64,000 bases of DNA from Tubiluchus corallicola (GCA_030141605.1 JAQGDQ010000005.1:434001-498000), one strand, 5' to 3'. Shown: positions 15,001 to 28,610, numbered from the stretch's first letter. Made by a program: numbers and translations. Notes: generated by a model from the letters alone, not told the origin.

Positions 15001-18000
15001 TATTTTATCCGTCAGACTTGTGTATAACTGAGTGTTTTTGCCTTTCTTGCAACGCTGTGCACTTTTTACCAAAGGATGTGCTGACAGCAATTTGAATGAA
15101 ATTGCAACTTTTACTTACCAATAATATTTTATTTAACAAAGTGTGCCTGATAATTTTTGGCGATAATAATAATTGATAAATGTTTTGTGTATTTCATTTT
15201 ATTTTTATTTGAAATTTGATTCATACGTTAAAAAAAGGTGGTCCTTTGACCAAAACTTCTCAGTCCATTCTCTGACAAGTGGTGCTTTGAACACTTTTAA
15301 AGTGTTGAAACTGGTTCTTTGACTGGTGGTCCTTTGTCTGGTGTTCTTTTGACCACTAACCATATAAAATGCTCAAAATGTCAGTACATGTATATACAAG
15401 CACATAGCGAGGCAACTACTACAAAAACAAGAAAAAAACACTAAACAGGTCCCACACAGGAAGGAAATAAATAAGCATGCCCTTTAATTACTTGTATTTT
15501 ATTATTTCTACTGATTACTATGTAATACAAAATCACCCAGTAAAGTAACGAAAGGATAAAATTAATAACGTCTGCCGATCTTCATATAAAGTACTAAGTA
15601 CAGTGATGTGCGAACTGAGAAAGCACGTTAATGTTGAGCAAAGCAAACTAAACGTGACTCATTTATATTGACAAACTGGCTACATAGGCCACGCTTTCAC
15701 TACGATTTTGCAGCATAACAGAATAACACACCTGTCCAGAACGAATGAAGGTAAAAATTACGAAGGAAAAGTGGCACGGTAAAAATAGCACAAGAAAATA
15801 TGGCACACGAAAAATGTCACAAATGGAAAAGTAGAAAAAACTGCACAAGAAAAAATGGCACAGTTTGTAAAACATGTGCTTACGGTTAGGGTTATAGAGG
15901 CGGATAATTATTTTAATTATTTTTACCTCTGCTATGGAAGTTATGCTTCAATACATTTTGTTTATTTGTTTGTCTGTTTGGTTGGTTGTTTTTGTCTGCT
16001 ATGGCAGAAAGCTTATCTAACATAAGCAAAATGGCAAAAATTATCTAACAGATTTCCAAGAAACTTTGCGAAGGAAGACGGGCGGCTATCCTTGTCAAAA
16101 TGGGAATCCTTTCGCCGGTTCTTTTTTCTCAAAACTTGATGAAAAACCACGTACAAAAAACATTCACGAAGCACTTCGTGGAGGTCTCAAGAGGAAGTGT
16201 TTAGTACTTCTTTTTTGTTATCTCCAGCTGCACAAACAACTACGAGTTAGAACCCGTTTCATTCGAGAAATTCTCTCTTATAAAACTGTGTAACGATGTC
16301 TATATAACATTTGCTAATTAATGTGTATAGCTTTATAATGTAACTTGGTGCGTATATGTTTGACATTCTATTACCATTGCCAATACTAATGGTGAAAAGG
16401 TAAATAAACACGATGTGGAACATTTTCGTGCATTATTGATTATAAATTCATTAAATTTTAATGAACACATATTTTGTGCGTCTTTTGCTAGTATACGCGA
16501 TACAGGTACATTTTTGTATATTTGAACGTTTATCTTTGTGTTAATTTTTTTGAATCAAAAGAATCAGACGAATAAATTTAGAAAGTTTGACTTTAACAGA
16601 GATTTGCTTCCTACTGAGCACATTCTAGATTTATTATATATCAATTGCATCAAAATAACATATATGCTATTTTTACCCACTTTTCCATTTGTGCCATTTT
16701 TACCGTGCCATTTTTCCTGTTCCATTTTTAATAAAACTTTACCTACTTTTCCATTTTTCCTGTGCCATCTTTACCGCGCACAGTCCAAAACTTCAAGTTT
16801 CAAAACATTTGTTGCAAAACAAAATTGAGAAAGAAAGTGACGAGAAAGGGAGAAGGAAAGAGCAAAGAAGAAAGAGACAGAGAGAGAACGAAACACAAGC
16901 AAAAAAAGAAAAATGATTTCAATAAATTATTTTTATACTGCCAGTAAAAATACGATGTTTGCATTGCAAAATCATTACAAACATTAGGCCTTCAAACTGC
17001 AATTTCCCTCAAATTATTTTTGTAATCTGATAAAAATAACAACACCTGCATAAAACGTTGACTCATACCCGTTTAGCGGTCGTAAGATTTCCTTTCTGTT
17101 CTCAAATTATTGTCGTCGGCATGAATAAAGAAACTAGTTTGACCTACAGCTAGAAATACATTGAATTGCTTTTTACCACTTCTCTCACAATTCACAATCT
17201 CATTCTCTCACACATTAAAAGAATGGCTAAACAGTGTGCATTTTGTGACACACTGATTCATCGAATACAGACAACTACAAATTAGTATGCGGTTACTAAA
17301 TGGTTATCGGTTACTGCTGGTCTTGCAGACTGCTCGACTATTTTATTTTGCCCATTATAATGTCACGAAAATGTGATAAATGGAAGTTAATTTCAAGCAG
17401 ATCTAATGGCAGCGCATTACGTCAAGTTGCATGGAATCTTTGTGAGTTTAGTGTTCTTTACTGCGGGTTAATGACACGTTCCATTACAATTATTCATTTA
17501 TAATTGATATACATACTGCACCAGGCATGTAGAGAATGATTATCCAGGCAGCCAATGGTTAAAGATTAACAGACTCTATATACAGCGTGCTAATAGGAAA
17601 GGTAAACTTTCACCTTTAGCTTGACTGACAACAAACATGAGAATTTGTTGCTACTATCCATCCAACGACCGACCGCTGGATTAAACTTACCACCTATACA
17701 CTAATGTTGACTTAGATCCCTGCATATTTTACGTTATCCCGTTCATAACAACTTTGTGTTCTGCCTAATGCTAATGATCTTGTTGCCTAACTTGTTTGCA
17801 GGCTTAACTACTACTATGATGCACTGAATTCTGTTTCTTTCGGTACTATTTTTACTTTTTTGGACTAGTTAACATTGCTTAGACGAACAAAAAAGTATAA
17901 AAAGTGCACTCCACGTCGCTCAAAAATAACATCTGTGTTCGCTAGACTTCAACACCTCAATTACAGTTCTTTGGTTTGTCAAGAAAAACATTTGAATTCT

Positions 18001-21000
18001 GTAGACCCTGATCTGGAATAGCTTATCGTGTTTTGGGGTTCATTCTTTTAAAAACAGTTGAAATGCCCGTAGACAAAAACTACCAAGTAGACCAACTATG
18101 CCTGTTGAATGTCAACTGAACAGCGTACAACAAATGAAGGAGTCAGTCACAGCGCTCTCGTATGTAAAGAATAACAATGTCAGAGAAGTTACATAACAGC
18201 ATACAGCATGCAGAGGGTAATTAATTGACACGTCTATATAAAATCTTCTTGATTCCCACAGGCCTGTTACTCAGGAAAATATACAACAGAGTCTACCAAA
18301 GAGTAATTAATTTACAAGTCCAGATTAGGGATTTTCTTGATACCCAAAGACATGTTGCATACAACATTGCCCAGCATCTATACTGTTCCAGAGTGATCTA
18401 ACAATCTATGATCTCGAGTTCAGATATGACGTAATTTAATAAAAAAAACACTATACTGGAGCCAAAATGTAAAGACGAAAAATTCGTTTCCTTATTTATG
18501 AAGACTAAAATAAAAGGTCTTCAAAATCAATAATTACCTAGTACAAAGGGTACTCCAATAAAACAGGACAAAGTCTAGCGTTAAATTAAATTTTATTTTC
18601 CCACGATTAATATGTTTCAGATAAGTTAGTTTTGCTTTTATTGTTATCCAACTGAGCAAGTAAAGTCTAGCACCGTTAAAACATGCAGTGGTACAACATC
18701 AGTCACGCTACAGGCTGCATGTCAAACTGTTTGATAAACTGGCAGACGTCACCTGAAATTATCGTTTTGCTAAAACAGGTTCACACGCTGAGTGGGAGTT
18801 ACGCATTCCACAGATGACCATAAATGTAAACCGCAAGAGAAAAAGCACAAGTTCACGTAGGTTTTAGGCGAAAATAAAACTTACGAAAGAGCTAAAACTA
18901 AAAGTTCAATCTTTAAACAAGTCCTGCTTATTCTAATCTTCTTATTTAATGTGTATTAATTCAGAATATCATAACGTTACTAAAAGTAGCTAGCTACTTT
19001 CCAGAACAACTACAAGAAAAACCAAAATTAACCTCGCGTTTACCAAATATTGTCATTTAAAAATTGCTAAACTTCAATTTGCAATTTATACATCAAAATT
19101 TATGTAATCTTGATGATAAGTGCATCATAACCAACCTAATGACTTAACAAAACCAGGTATAACGGGCAGACAATTAAGCTAATGAAATTACAGCAAAGGA
19201 AACACTTTCTTTCAAGATATTAATGAAACCATTCTACCATAAACTCATTGAAAATGGTGACTTGGTAAAAAATCCTTTACATTTTAATTACTAAGTACTT
19301 AATGAATTGCATTTTTGGAAATTACGGGGCAGACGAGAAAACGGTAGTAATTATCTTGAATTAGAATTAGTGTTTACTACATAACAAGTTTGTGGTGCGA
19401 AGTGCTGTCTATCTGAAGCTTCTACGTCAAACTACATGGGAAAAATATTTTTACAATGGTTCGTCAGTCATCTGATACCAAAGTTGCCAAGTTTTGTTTT
19501 TTGAGCTTCTCTAACAAGATCAAAGTCTAAAGAAATTTATTCAGCTAATAGGTAATAACAGTGTTGCCGTACGAGCTAGCAATTAAAATTTTGCTTATAA
19601 ATTACATTTAATAAGAAAAACTGGCAAACTACCATATAAATATTTCGCAACGCAACTTAAAGCTTACAGTTTTTTTATAGCTGCTTACACATTGTTCCAG
19701 GAATAGATGAAATCATAAGATCAATAAAGAAAATTCAGCCAGCATAAATGTAGAAAGCATCGGTTTTGATCCATTCGCATTCTTTTAAACATTTCTTAAT
19801 TAAACATGTTTAAATTCTTGAGTTAAACCCACTACAGCATAATAACTAACTGCATTTGAAAACTGAACTGCTTGAGTATGGATCCTTTGGTAATCAAAGT
19901 GAATAAATATGTTTAAAAACTTTTCCATTTAGTAAAAGTGAATTGGATATATTGAAGTTAACTGAATTACTTTCTTAAGAAATTTAATATAATCAATATA
20001 TATTACATAATTATCTGAAATTTGAAATGTTGCAGCAAATAAGCAGAAATGTCAGGAAAATGAATTAGCTGCACAAAAGCACAGTAAATCAGCCCCACTG
20101 GTCAATCTTTTTACTCAAAAATGAAAATCACGCTACCATAGCTGCTATACACCAGTTTTTTTGCTACAGCTGCAAACTTTCTGGAAATGGCAATAAAAAT
20201 AAAGACAAGGACCACATAAAAAGATATAAGATCTTTACCAACTTAAAATATATTAACAATGCTAAGAGGACAACTCATCACCTTTGCCGCTTTGTCCAAA
20301 GACCATCAAAGAGAGGTCACTCTCAGAGTCTGTAAGAAGTCTACAAACCAGCGTGCGATAAAGTGCTCTGCTAACTCACTGTTCATGGATTATCCAAGTG
20401 AATTATGTTCAATACCTGTGCTTATTCTATCATATATTAAAAAAACTGCTGGTTTTGTCCTTAAAATTGCGAAAAGCATTTGTTTAGCATGGCTAGGAAA
20501 TCTGGTACCTGGTTAGGTTGTACTAACTATTGTCGATTGTAGAACAAAAATTTGGTTCTCTGGTAACCCATAAAAAGTAGTGACTATAAAAGTGACTTGG
20601 CTACACATATCATTCAAGAAAACTGCTATCTTTGGCACCTCAAGTAAAGTTGCCACCTCGTAATGAAGTGAAATCAGTGGTCAAGAGTCAGCTAGGAGGT
20701 CGGGGGCTGGGAGACGTCTTTCTGTTATTATTGCCAGGGTGTTTATAAAGCAAAACCGGACCCAATGTTAAACTGTAGGCCAATAAAATCTACTCTTTAA
20801 AGTATTGGAAGGAACATATTATTTTTTCAAAAGTGACTTACATGAAAGAATTATGACCACATAAATACAATTTTTGCATTTGCGCCACTAGTTCTTAACT
20901 GTTACATGCACTTCGCAATTTGCTAGTCAGACGGGCACTAGTTTCTGCATTTAGGAAACGCATTATATAAAAAGAGGAGCTGTACTTCTCAATTCAGATG

Positions 21001-24000
21001 TGTTAGTTTCTGACGAACTACACACGTTTGACAGCTCATGCTGAGGACAACGGTTAATTTGAAATTTGAATTTTTTCTTAAAACATGCCTAGTTTTAGTA
21101 CAACACACTGAATATAATTAATTAATTAAGATTTTAATCAATTATTTAAGTATCAGAAACGCTTTTCAGTATTAAGTGTGTTAAAATGTATACTTTTTAT
21201 CGGACTTGAAAATGGGGTAGTATATGAAAAATCATCCTGTCTTCCTTTAACTTTAAAATGACCTGAGCTCTGCTAAGCTGCAAAAATATTACAGGAAAAC
21301 ATTGCATATAAGATTTACTGTGCTTTAAAACCAGTTTATGAAACAGAAATTAGAAGAGATCATTAAGCAAACATAAATGTCAAATCATTTCCAAATGTAT
21401 AAGGTCTTGAATACTTCCGGGAGTTCCCAAATGATTTATTTTGTTGGAACACATGCCCATAAGTAATTGAGATTTTATTCAAGGTCTATGGTATTTTTTA
21501 CTTTCCAATATAATTAAGGACTAAGGATGTTAATTTATGCAAGCCAATCATCATTTTACAAATATTGCAACATGGCTATCATGTACTAAAACACCAGTTT
21601 TAAGGGAGGTAACACATACCATATAGTAAAGTATTCCTTTCGTACAAAACATAAAACAAAACTGCATTGTAAAATACCAACATTTACAACTCAAGTCATA
21701 GATATAATAAGCTGGTAAATGGCTAATAACGTAGTATAACAGCCCTGTTATCAATCGTTTGGAACCTATACATCCTGCTAAAAGCAATTATTTGCAATGG
21801 CACACATGCTAACTTTACTATGCTATAAAACTAGGACAAGCACTGGCGGCAAAACATTTATAGTTTTATATCGGTTTATAACTACATGGTAATCAGTAAC
21901 AATGCATAATGCTTGCGAAGTCAATTTTTTGATTCCAAACACTATTTAAAAAAATATCCACATGAACAGCAAAAAAATGCATATAATATTTAATTAAGAA
22001 ACACGAGCATTTCCTAAATTACTATTAAAGAAAATATTCCCAATTAACTACAATGTCACAAGCAGGCCTATTTCTGAGACTAGTCACTACATCTACTATC
22101 TTAAACCATCAGGTTAAACATCCAAGCTACTGTGCTATTACCAATGTGGTGTCTATAGCACTTTTTGCATTTTACATTTTAGCATCAAATGACCACCATA
22201 ATATGTACATATGTCCATCTAAATATAAGTTTTTGTTACAAATTGTATGTACTACTGATATTGTGTAATTATAACTAATAAACTAATATCTGATTTATCA
22301 TCCAGCTATCAGATAAGACCAGATGCAGATCAGAGCCTTTGAAGCATACAAAATAGACAATACAGGAAAAAACTATACCGAATAACACTAGTAATGAGCT
22401 AATAGCTAAGAAAACCAAATAAACAGTTTAGATTCATAATGTCATTTAGTACTTACTTTTTACTTGTTTCTTGACTAATTTGGTCGGATCTAACCAATGC
22501 TGAAACAAACAAATCAAGTAAAAATTTTGCATCTTATTAAGTCATAAAAACAATAACTGGAAATCACAACATCTATCTATGTTGCAACTAAACTGCAACT
22601 AAAAATAAATCTAAATTATATATTTACACTTATTTGTTACAATTACCTGGTGTTAATTATTACCAGCCACAAAAACGGTTACCTGTACGTGGTTATGGTC
22701 CATAAACTGTAAACCAAAATAGTCTTTCTCTATTAAGTCTAGAGAATAATACACTTGTTCCAACAACTGTTGTCCATGTGCTTTTTTCTGAAATACAATG
22801 AGAAAATTTTCTTTTAATAGCCCAAATAACGACCACTGAAAGTATTGAATGCCTATTTTTACAAAAACATCAATGCTCTAACAAAATTACATTTAGATAA
22901 AACTGCTGAGACTCACTGTTAATTCACAGCAGCCTTGTCTTCTAAAAAGCAAAAAAATAAACTTAAAAAATTTTAACAAAAATATAATATATCTGTTTTA
23001 TTGCAACTATTGAAAAATTTTTCAAACAAAGTACAAAGATATAGTTAACTAATCAGAATACGGGCTGAAAGGTCAATAACACAGTTGTGCATTATGACAA
23101 AACCATTGAGTTTCTTTGTCCTCTTTTGCCTTAGGACAGAGACACTAATAATTCCAGCTCCTCCTCTTTCCTCCTACTTCTAAGTTGACAAGTAACTATA
23201 AGCGACAGAAAAAATGTAGCTACACCATTTTTCCTGAGAAAGTTTCATATACCTTCTACCAATGCAGTAAAAAGTAAGTAAATGATAAAATGTCCTTCAA
23301 CAATTTTGATTAATTGTCAGGATAAGGTGAGCTGGTGGACATACAACTTGTTTTACAAAAACTTAAGACCTAATTTGAATGAAATTAATATAAAACTGCA
23401 AAGATTCTTAGTCTTTCTCTCAGTAAATACATTCTAGAATATTGTTCATAAGTTATGTACTAACAACAAAGATATTTACAACCAACTTGACAAGTAAAAC
23501 AGCAAAGAAATTCAATACTGTTCATGCGCTAAACATATCCTTCCTTACTGCTTATAAGTTGTTTATCGATTGCAAATATATTACATTCTGGGTTTACTGG
23601 GTTTATGCGAGTTTAAGTGGAATCAGAATTGTCCAGTCATCCAATAATCACCTAAACTCCATTATCTAAATTAACTATATTATCTTCAAACGATGTAGCG
23701 CAAATTACAAAATTAACACAATCTGACACCAAGTTGGCTAAGTCGACTTACAACAGACCGTTTGAAAAGCTGCAGCACTGTTTTAATGTAACGACCAAGG
23801 CAAATATAAAATTAATACACATACATAGAATGGAATAAAAACTTAACAAGAAAATGCTTCCTGCAGAAGTCACATTATTTTAGCAGTTAAATTTAGATTT
23901 AATATTAGAGCTGAAATAAATTTATGTTGATTTTATTTTTTTTTAATTTTAGCAAAGTATGCAGAAAGATTTAAAACAGTTAAAATCCATATTGCATCTA

Positions 24001-24555
24001 GATGTATACCTTAGCAACATGTATGAGAACACGCTAAACTGAAAGTTACGATTCTAACACAAAAGGAACATACTAAAATTATATTTTGATGTTTTCTCTG
24101 CCTTGCAGCTTTCTATAACTTAATCTGTTATGCATTATGAAATAAGCCCATATCATGTCTTTTGTATAAGCAAATCCTAAACTAACCACAGTGGAAAGTT
24201 GAAGAATGAAGTGAATTAATTTTCTGTTTTCAAACACGAATAATTAAGAAAACATTAATTATGATCCCATATTACACGCATTGCCACAAAGTTCAGCAAA
24301 ATGAAATTGTCAATGACACCATAAAGGCAACAGCTATGTCAATTTTCACTTTAAATGTGCTACACATAACTTACATGTGATACCACAAATGCAAGACTCA
24401 ACTCTTATCACTGATAATTTTGAATTTTGTGTTAAGGCCTACTTCATACAATCAGACTCCATCCAACAATCCTCTTCTTTCTCTTTCTTTCCTCTCTCCC
24501 TACCCCAGCTCTCTCTATCAAATATTTAAAATTCCATATTGCTAAACACACACAT

Positions 24556-24606
<51 letters not shown>

Positions 24607-26835
24607 CAACACACACACACACACTCCTTCCTCTAGCTCCCTCCCTCCCTCTCTTACTGTATTGAAAGTTTAGAACAGCGTATTGCTAATTTATATTTGT
24701 AATAAATGTTTAGGAGAAATGTAATACTCAAGAAAAATGTCTTTCACAATTCTGATAATTCCAAACAGTGATGTGATCACTACAATTAAACAAGTCTCAA
24801 TGTAAGATAGAGACTGTTGGCTCAGTGATATTATACCAATAATGTCCTTACTGTCCCACATGCTGATAAAAATATGTGTGGTAACAAGGTAACATATACA
24901 CAGACAAAAAGTATAAACATCGTGTGTAACCATAACATTGCTATTATTTACAGCAAGCAGTGCCATAATATACTACCATCCAGCACAGTGACTGCTGTCG
25001 TTAAATTCATTATTAAGGTGATGCTCTCATAGTTAGTTATTATCATTGTCACAGTCATCATCATCATCATTATCACCATCATGATCATCACCATCCGGAC
25101 CATCACTATGACTATCATCTTAGTCATCTGATCACCTTCACCATAATCAATGACTCAATGCAGCCAACTCCATAACATTAGATGATAATAAGTAAGATGA
25201 CAACTGTGATGACAGCAATTATAATTCCTACAGCAATGATAACTATACTAATTATTTTAGTAATTTCAATGAGATAACATCCCACTAAAATGACACAATT
25301 TTATTTTTCAGATATATATTATGTGTCATAATTTGACCAATTTGACTAAATAAGGTATGCCAAGTAAATTGTACCATAGATATTAGATAGTTATTTAGGG
25401 TTGCCAGATGTTGCACTTCTTCAGGTGATTATTGCAATTGCTTTAGCTCCAGTCAGCGCTGGATTTATTTTAATAAATGAAACAGACTGGTGTACAGTGA
25501 ACCGAGCCAATGTTCTTGTCACTGTCTCCAGCTACTTAAATTTTCCTGATTTTTTATTCAACTACTCCTCAATTGTACGTTATGTACAACCCATTTCTAG
25601 ATTATTTGTCTGATCATCCACCAAAGTAGAGATGGCATAAAATAGAAACGCAAGAGAAACAAAATTTATATCACGCACCATTTAAATAATAATAATGACA
25701 ATGATAATAATAATAATTAAATTTATAAAACCAACTATCACACAGTAGTAGTAGTATGGTCTATTTAGAGATTTAAGGATACTGTTAACAAAAACAATAA
25801 ATGGAAAGGTTCCAACAATTCAGATGTCATTTTACAAAATTTCAACCTAAATGTTAATTTTCTGGAAAGTCTGCATTTTCTCATCACTGAAACATGCAGA
25901 ACATACAGAAGATAAATGAAAATGACCTGAAGAGCAGACCCTGCAGAGAATTTAATAAGATGATTCTCCAAATACCCCCACAGTTTATTTTCTGTATGGC
26001 ATCTGGCAATTTCAAAGGCTACAAATAGTATAGCATATGTAGTGTAGAAAATTATAGTTAAAGGGAAACAGCAGATTTTTGGTGAATAATCAACAAGAAA
26101 TATAATGATTATTCAACTCAAAAATAAGAATGGTAATTAAATAATAGAAAAATAAGTGTCAATTCTCTGCTTGTGTAACGCAAGATGGCATATACTTAAC
26201 AGGATGTTATACACATGTGTATTCATCGCATTTTGAAAAAAATACATATTTATCGCATTTTCTATTTTTCTAGGAAGTTCTAGAAGAACAACGAGTATTT
26301 CACACCAATTTTTTTAATTTTATCAATGGATAATCAACACTTCTCAAGAATGAGTTTGCCATACCACTGTTACCAGGCAAGTGAAACTAATTATTTTAGT
26401 GAACCAGTAATTATTGCAGCGAAAATCACACATTTACTATCCAATATCCAACGAACTAACACCTGCTTAATAACATTTGTCAGCAAGTGCAATTAACCAT
26501 TTACTGCCTTTTCTAGAATAGCTAATCATAAATTTAAAAAAAACCACTGCAAGAGTTGCTAAAAAATGCACAAACCAAAGCTCTTAAAATTAGATGTGCA
26601 ACTACGACCCTACACCACAGGCTACAGTAACACTTCTAAGAGTAATGTTTAATTAGACAAAAAGTTGTAATATATTCAGAACACATACCGGTAATTCGAC
26701 AGTTATATCACTGTTGTCTAAAAGAATTACTTTGCAGATTAACAAGCGTTTAGACCTGGCTTTCACGGAGTCTTGGTGGCCGGATACTTTTGTTCGATCG
26801 CGAGACCTGCCCCGCTTACTGAAAAACTTGAACAT
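3043..26835 (-). CDS. EPB41L5: EPB41L5/Yurt-like FERM domain protein (complete, 16 coding exons)
   Basis: Band 4.1 family adaptor of the cortical cytoskeleton. Vertebrate EPB41L5 and fly Yurt bind Crumbs and limit apical membrane. Exons in transcript order: 26689-26835, 22683-22787, 22457-22499, 14282-14360, 13337-13434, 12993-13113, 12196-12283, 11801-11889, 11229-11396, 10536-10769, 9031-9203, 8060-8275, 7426-7546, 6887-7021, 3861-4020, 3043-3312. All have GT donors and AG acceptors and compatible phases, giving 748 residues (human is about 730). The FERM domain is about residues 32-316, with family-typical [25 protein letters not shown] and [18 protein letters not shown]. The FERM-adjacent region (about 320-390) has [14 protein letters not shown] and basic RRxS-type sites like the aPKC sites of the family. 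A low-complexity Ser-rich linker follows, with a conserved CNILKAKVE block near residue 510. The tail ends ITEI, a class-I-like PDZ ligand comparable with TTEL in vertebrates. The start is the ATG opening [15 protein letters not shown]. Assignment rests on family recognition by eye. Confidence 0.93.
4135..4565. mobile_element. Non-autonomous hAT-like element, 431 bp, with 8-bp target duplication
   Basis: Starts CAGGGGTCCCCAAACTTTTT and ends with an imperfect inverted copy (reverse complement CCAGGGGTCTTCAAAG). It is flanked by a perfect 8-bp duplication, GCTTAGGA, at 4127-4134 and 4566-4573. The terminal CAGGGGTC and 8-bp duplication are the hallmark of hAT transposons. No transposase is encoded. 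It lies in the intron between coding exons 14 and 15 of the EPB41L5-like gene. Confidence 0.85.
4868..6446. mobile_element. hAT-like element, about 1.58 kb, with 8-bp target duplication
   Basis: The left end begins CAGGATTGGGTAATG and continues with CGTATTGCGA-type repeats. The right end, read in reverse, is TTGGGTTGCGCGATATATTG. A perfect 8-bp duplication ACATTTAA lies at 4860-4867 and 6447-6454. The right terminus lacks the expected CTG, so the end is slightly degraded. The interior has no long open frame and so no transposase. It is in the same intron as the 4135-4565 element. Confidence 0.72.
6732..6874. mobile_element. Miniature hAT-like element, 143 bp, next to a splice donor
   Basis: The inverted ends share GGCTGAGACGG (left) and CCGTCTCAGCC (right). 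The flanks GGTTGTAC (6724-6731) and GGTTCTAC (6875-6882) form an 8-bp duplication with one mismatch. The interior is rich in AACGGTTA-like motifs. The right duplication overlaps the 5' splice site of exon 14 of the EPB41L5-like gene (donor at 6881-6886). Confidence 0.6.
13999..14067. repeat. (TG)n-rich microsatellite
   Basis: About 70 bp of interrupted TG repeat with CG/TA interruptions. It lies in the intron between exons 4 and 5 of the EPB41L5-like gene and accounts for the VCVCVC-type open frames there. Confidence 0.85.
14423..15360. mobile_element. Inverted-repeat element with GACCA/GTCAAAG motif-repeat termini
   Basis: The left end (from about 14428) is a run of GGTCAAAGAACCA, GACAAAGGACCA and GACAAAAGACCA variants. 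The right end (to about 15356) is the same motif set in inverse orientation (TGGTCCTTTGTCTGGTG, TTCTTTTGACCACT). The ends therefore form a long imperfect inverted repeat built from a motif of roughly 13-15 bp. The interior is AT-rich with no coding capacity. I could not find a clear target duplication, so the borders are approximate. It starts about 60 bp from the acceptor of EPB41L5 exon 4, in intron 3. Confidence 0.55.
15768..16786. mobile_element. Inverted-repeat element with GGAAAAATGGCAC motif-repeat termini
   Basis: The left 100 bp repeats motifs such as GTGGCACGGTAAAAATAGCAC and GAAAAAATGGCACAG. The right 120 bp (about 16665-16786) carries the inverse set (TTTCCATTTGTGCCATTTTTACCGTGCC). 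This makes a long imperfect terminal inverted repeat around a roughly 0.75-kb unique core. The core has a 75-codon open frame at 16066-16293 with no recognised motif. Borders are approximate and no target duplication was found. It resembles the 14423-15360 element in design but not in sequence. Confidence 0.55.
16900..22450. other. Interior of EPB41L5 intron 3, no gene recognised
   Basis: AT-rich intron sequence upstream (on the plus strand) of exon 3. Short open frames at 17300, 20259, 21551 and 22053 have no recognisable domain, and their composition matches the surrounding noncoding DNA. I saw no clear terminal repeats here. Confidence 0.5.
24544..24627. repeat. Compound (GCAC)n/(CA)n microsatellite
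   Basis: About 84 bp: CA repeats flank roughly eleven GCAC units, followed by imperfect CA repeats, with CT-rich sequence on both sides. In intron 1 of the EPB41L5-like gene. Confidence 0.9.
25046..25100. repeat. (CAT)n-like imperfect trinucleotide repeat
   Basis: Imperfect CAT/ATC repeats over about 55 bp with ACC and GAT interruptions. Intronic. Confidence 0.7.
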
Positions 26836-27200
26836 TTTTTGACAAAATCCTTTTAAGTCGATTCAAACACGAAAAGTTCCTTAACAAAAACGGACAGTAA
26901 TGAGCTTTAAAGCACACATGTGGAAATGCCAATTTAAAAACACTCAAAGGAAGCATTAATCCATAAATGTTAAAACAGGTGCACAAAATTTACATTCAAC
27001 TAGTCAACAATAATCAACGTCTCTCCATATTGGTTATCGTGGCTGTTCACTTGTTTATCCTCGTTGTTTTCAAACAGCATTGAAAACTATAACTTTGCTG
27101 TACACGGTGCTCATTCCTTGTAAGCATGAGCGGTTCACTGGCTCCTTTTCAAGACGCTCCTTTGTCAAGATGAGCACAACCTAAGTGTACAAGAGCAATG
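26836..27200. promoter_or_regulatory. Putative promoter side of the EPB41L5-like gene
   Basis: Sequence immediately 5' of the EPB41L5 start codon on the minus strand, before recognisable repeats begin. No TATA box at a typical distance and no clear initiator were identified. The call is positional only. The 5' UTR may contain further noncoding exons. Confidence 0.25.
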
Positions 27201-27649
27201 AATCTTTTCTTCAGTGGTCATTATATAGTCATTGCCAGTTCTTTATACAAGTATCGATCTTCGCGCTTCTTACACATTCACTTAACTGCTATCTATTGTC
27301 TCTTAGAAGAGGTACTTAGGCAAATATATTGGTCATGTACTCCACATCGTTTAAATTTGTCATTTATGCTTTGCACAGATTAGTGAAAAGCAATTAGCGC
27401 AATAAATTCGCAACTGTAATTAAATTCAACTCTGCATATAAATATAAAATTAATGGCACAACTGAAATAAAGCTTAAAAGGATTTGAGAGTTTAGCTACT
27501 ATTGAATGCTTTGATTGAAGTTTGAGTAAAATTTTTAAGTGATTTGTTTTTGAAAATGTCAAGCTTAATTTTACTTTGTGTGGCGAAACACACATGCTTG
27601 ATGTAGATAATAAAACTTAAACTTATCATTAATTCTTTGACTTTTGCCG

Positions 27650-28610
27650 TTCCTTAGTGACTAAGTGTTACTATTTAATATTACTTCTTCATCAAAAATT
27701 AGTTCTTTACCAACAGATTCCAAATGAGGCAGTATTCAGCTTTCAAAATATCTGGCAATTAATTCTATTGTTTCTATTTTGTCAGTTATAATATTAAGCC
27801 CTTTTGAAGTTTCTTCTACTATTTTTTCTTTCATTTTGTTTCTGTTAACTTTCCTGTCACCTTTGAAGTCAAACTAAACCCTCAATATAATAAGCTTATA
27901 CAATCTAAAATCTTTCCCTCATTAAGAATATTTAACTTATTTTGCCATAAACTTACTGTAACACTAGTTTCTTTTGATTTTTTATCACTTCCTTGTTTCA
28001 CACATAAAATTTGAAACTCCACCATTCAACCATAATAATATGGCAAAAAACTTCAGTGTCTGTAAACATTCGTATGGAGTCTTCTTTATTTTTCTCTACG
28101 TCCTCAATGCTTTTTAACAGTCATACTTCTTCAATTTATTTAACAGTTTTCTTTAATTTTCTCATCTCATTCCATTTTACTTCTAACACTGATGAATGCG
28201 TTCGCTTTAGAATATAATCTGGTTTATTTTTGCTCAGAGGATAACTGCTCTACGTGTGGATCTTTGACTTTTTGACTTTATCGTATGTGTTAGAATTTTT
28301 TCTGATGCTTCCATGTACAACAATTCACAATGTTAACCGATTAATTGCTGTTGAACATTTTCACCAAAATTTTTTGCATATGATATAACGCTTTTCGTGT
28401 TCTATTTTATTTGTTGATGCTATACTTCCGCACAGTATATTTCTTAGGAGTCTATATCAAAAATCAGTCTATATTATATTTAAGCATAACTAATCGATGA
28501 TCTGAGAAAGTATGTGTCCCAGAGTATGAACGAAAATCATTAATGAAAATTTTGCATTCCCTTCCTACTATAATATACCCTATCAGATTTCTAATCTATT
28601 TATCTGGACT
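27650..28610 (-). mobile_element. Degraded non-LTR retrotransposon, endonuclease/linker remnant
   Basis: Minus-strand translation across frameshifts and stops gives a recognisable stretch near 28460-28560: FINDFRSYSGTHTFSDHRLV. This matches the C-terminal SDHxLV signature of the APE-type endonuclease in LINEs. Downstream fragments rich in Lys/Glu (near 28030-28200 and 27660-27850) resemble the charged linker before the reverse transcriptase. It has multiple stops and is not functional. Borders are approximate. Confidence 0.5.

Noticed and set aside
16066-16293. 75-codon frame inside the GGAAAAATGGCAC element
   Set aside because: No recognisable motif, no splice context, and it lies in a probable non-autonomous transposon.
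20259-20516. 85-codon plus-strand frame in EPB41L5 intron 3
   Set aside because: No domain, no supporting splice sites, composition like the surrounding intron.
24544-24627. Possible CRISPR-like or Z-DNA-type regular repeat
   Set aside because: No spacer-repeat structure; it is a compound GCAC/CA microsatellite typical of animal genomes.
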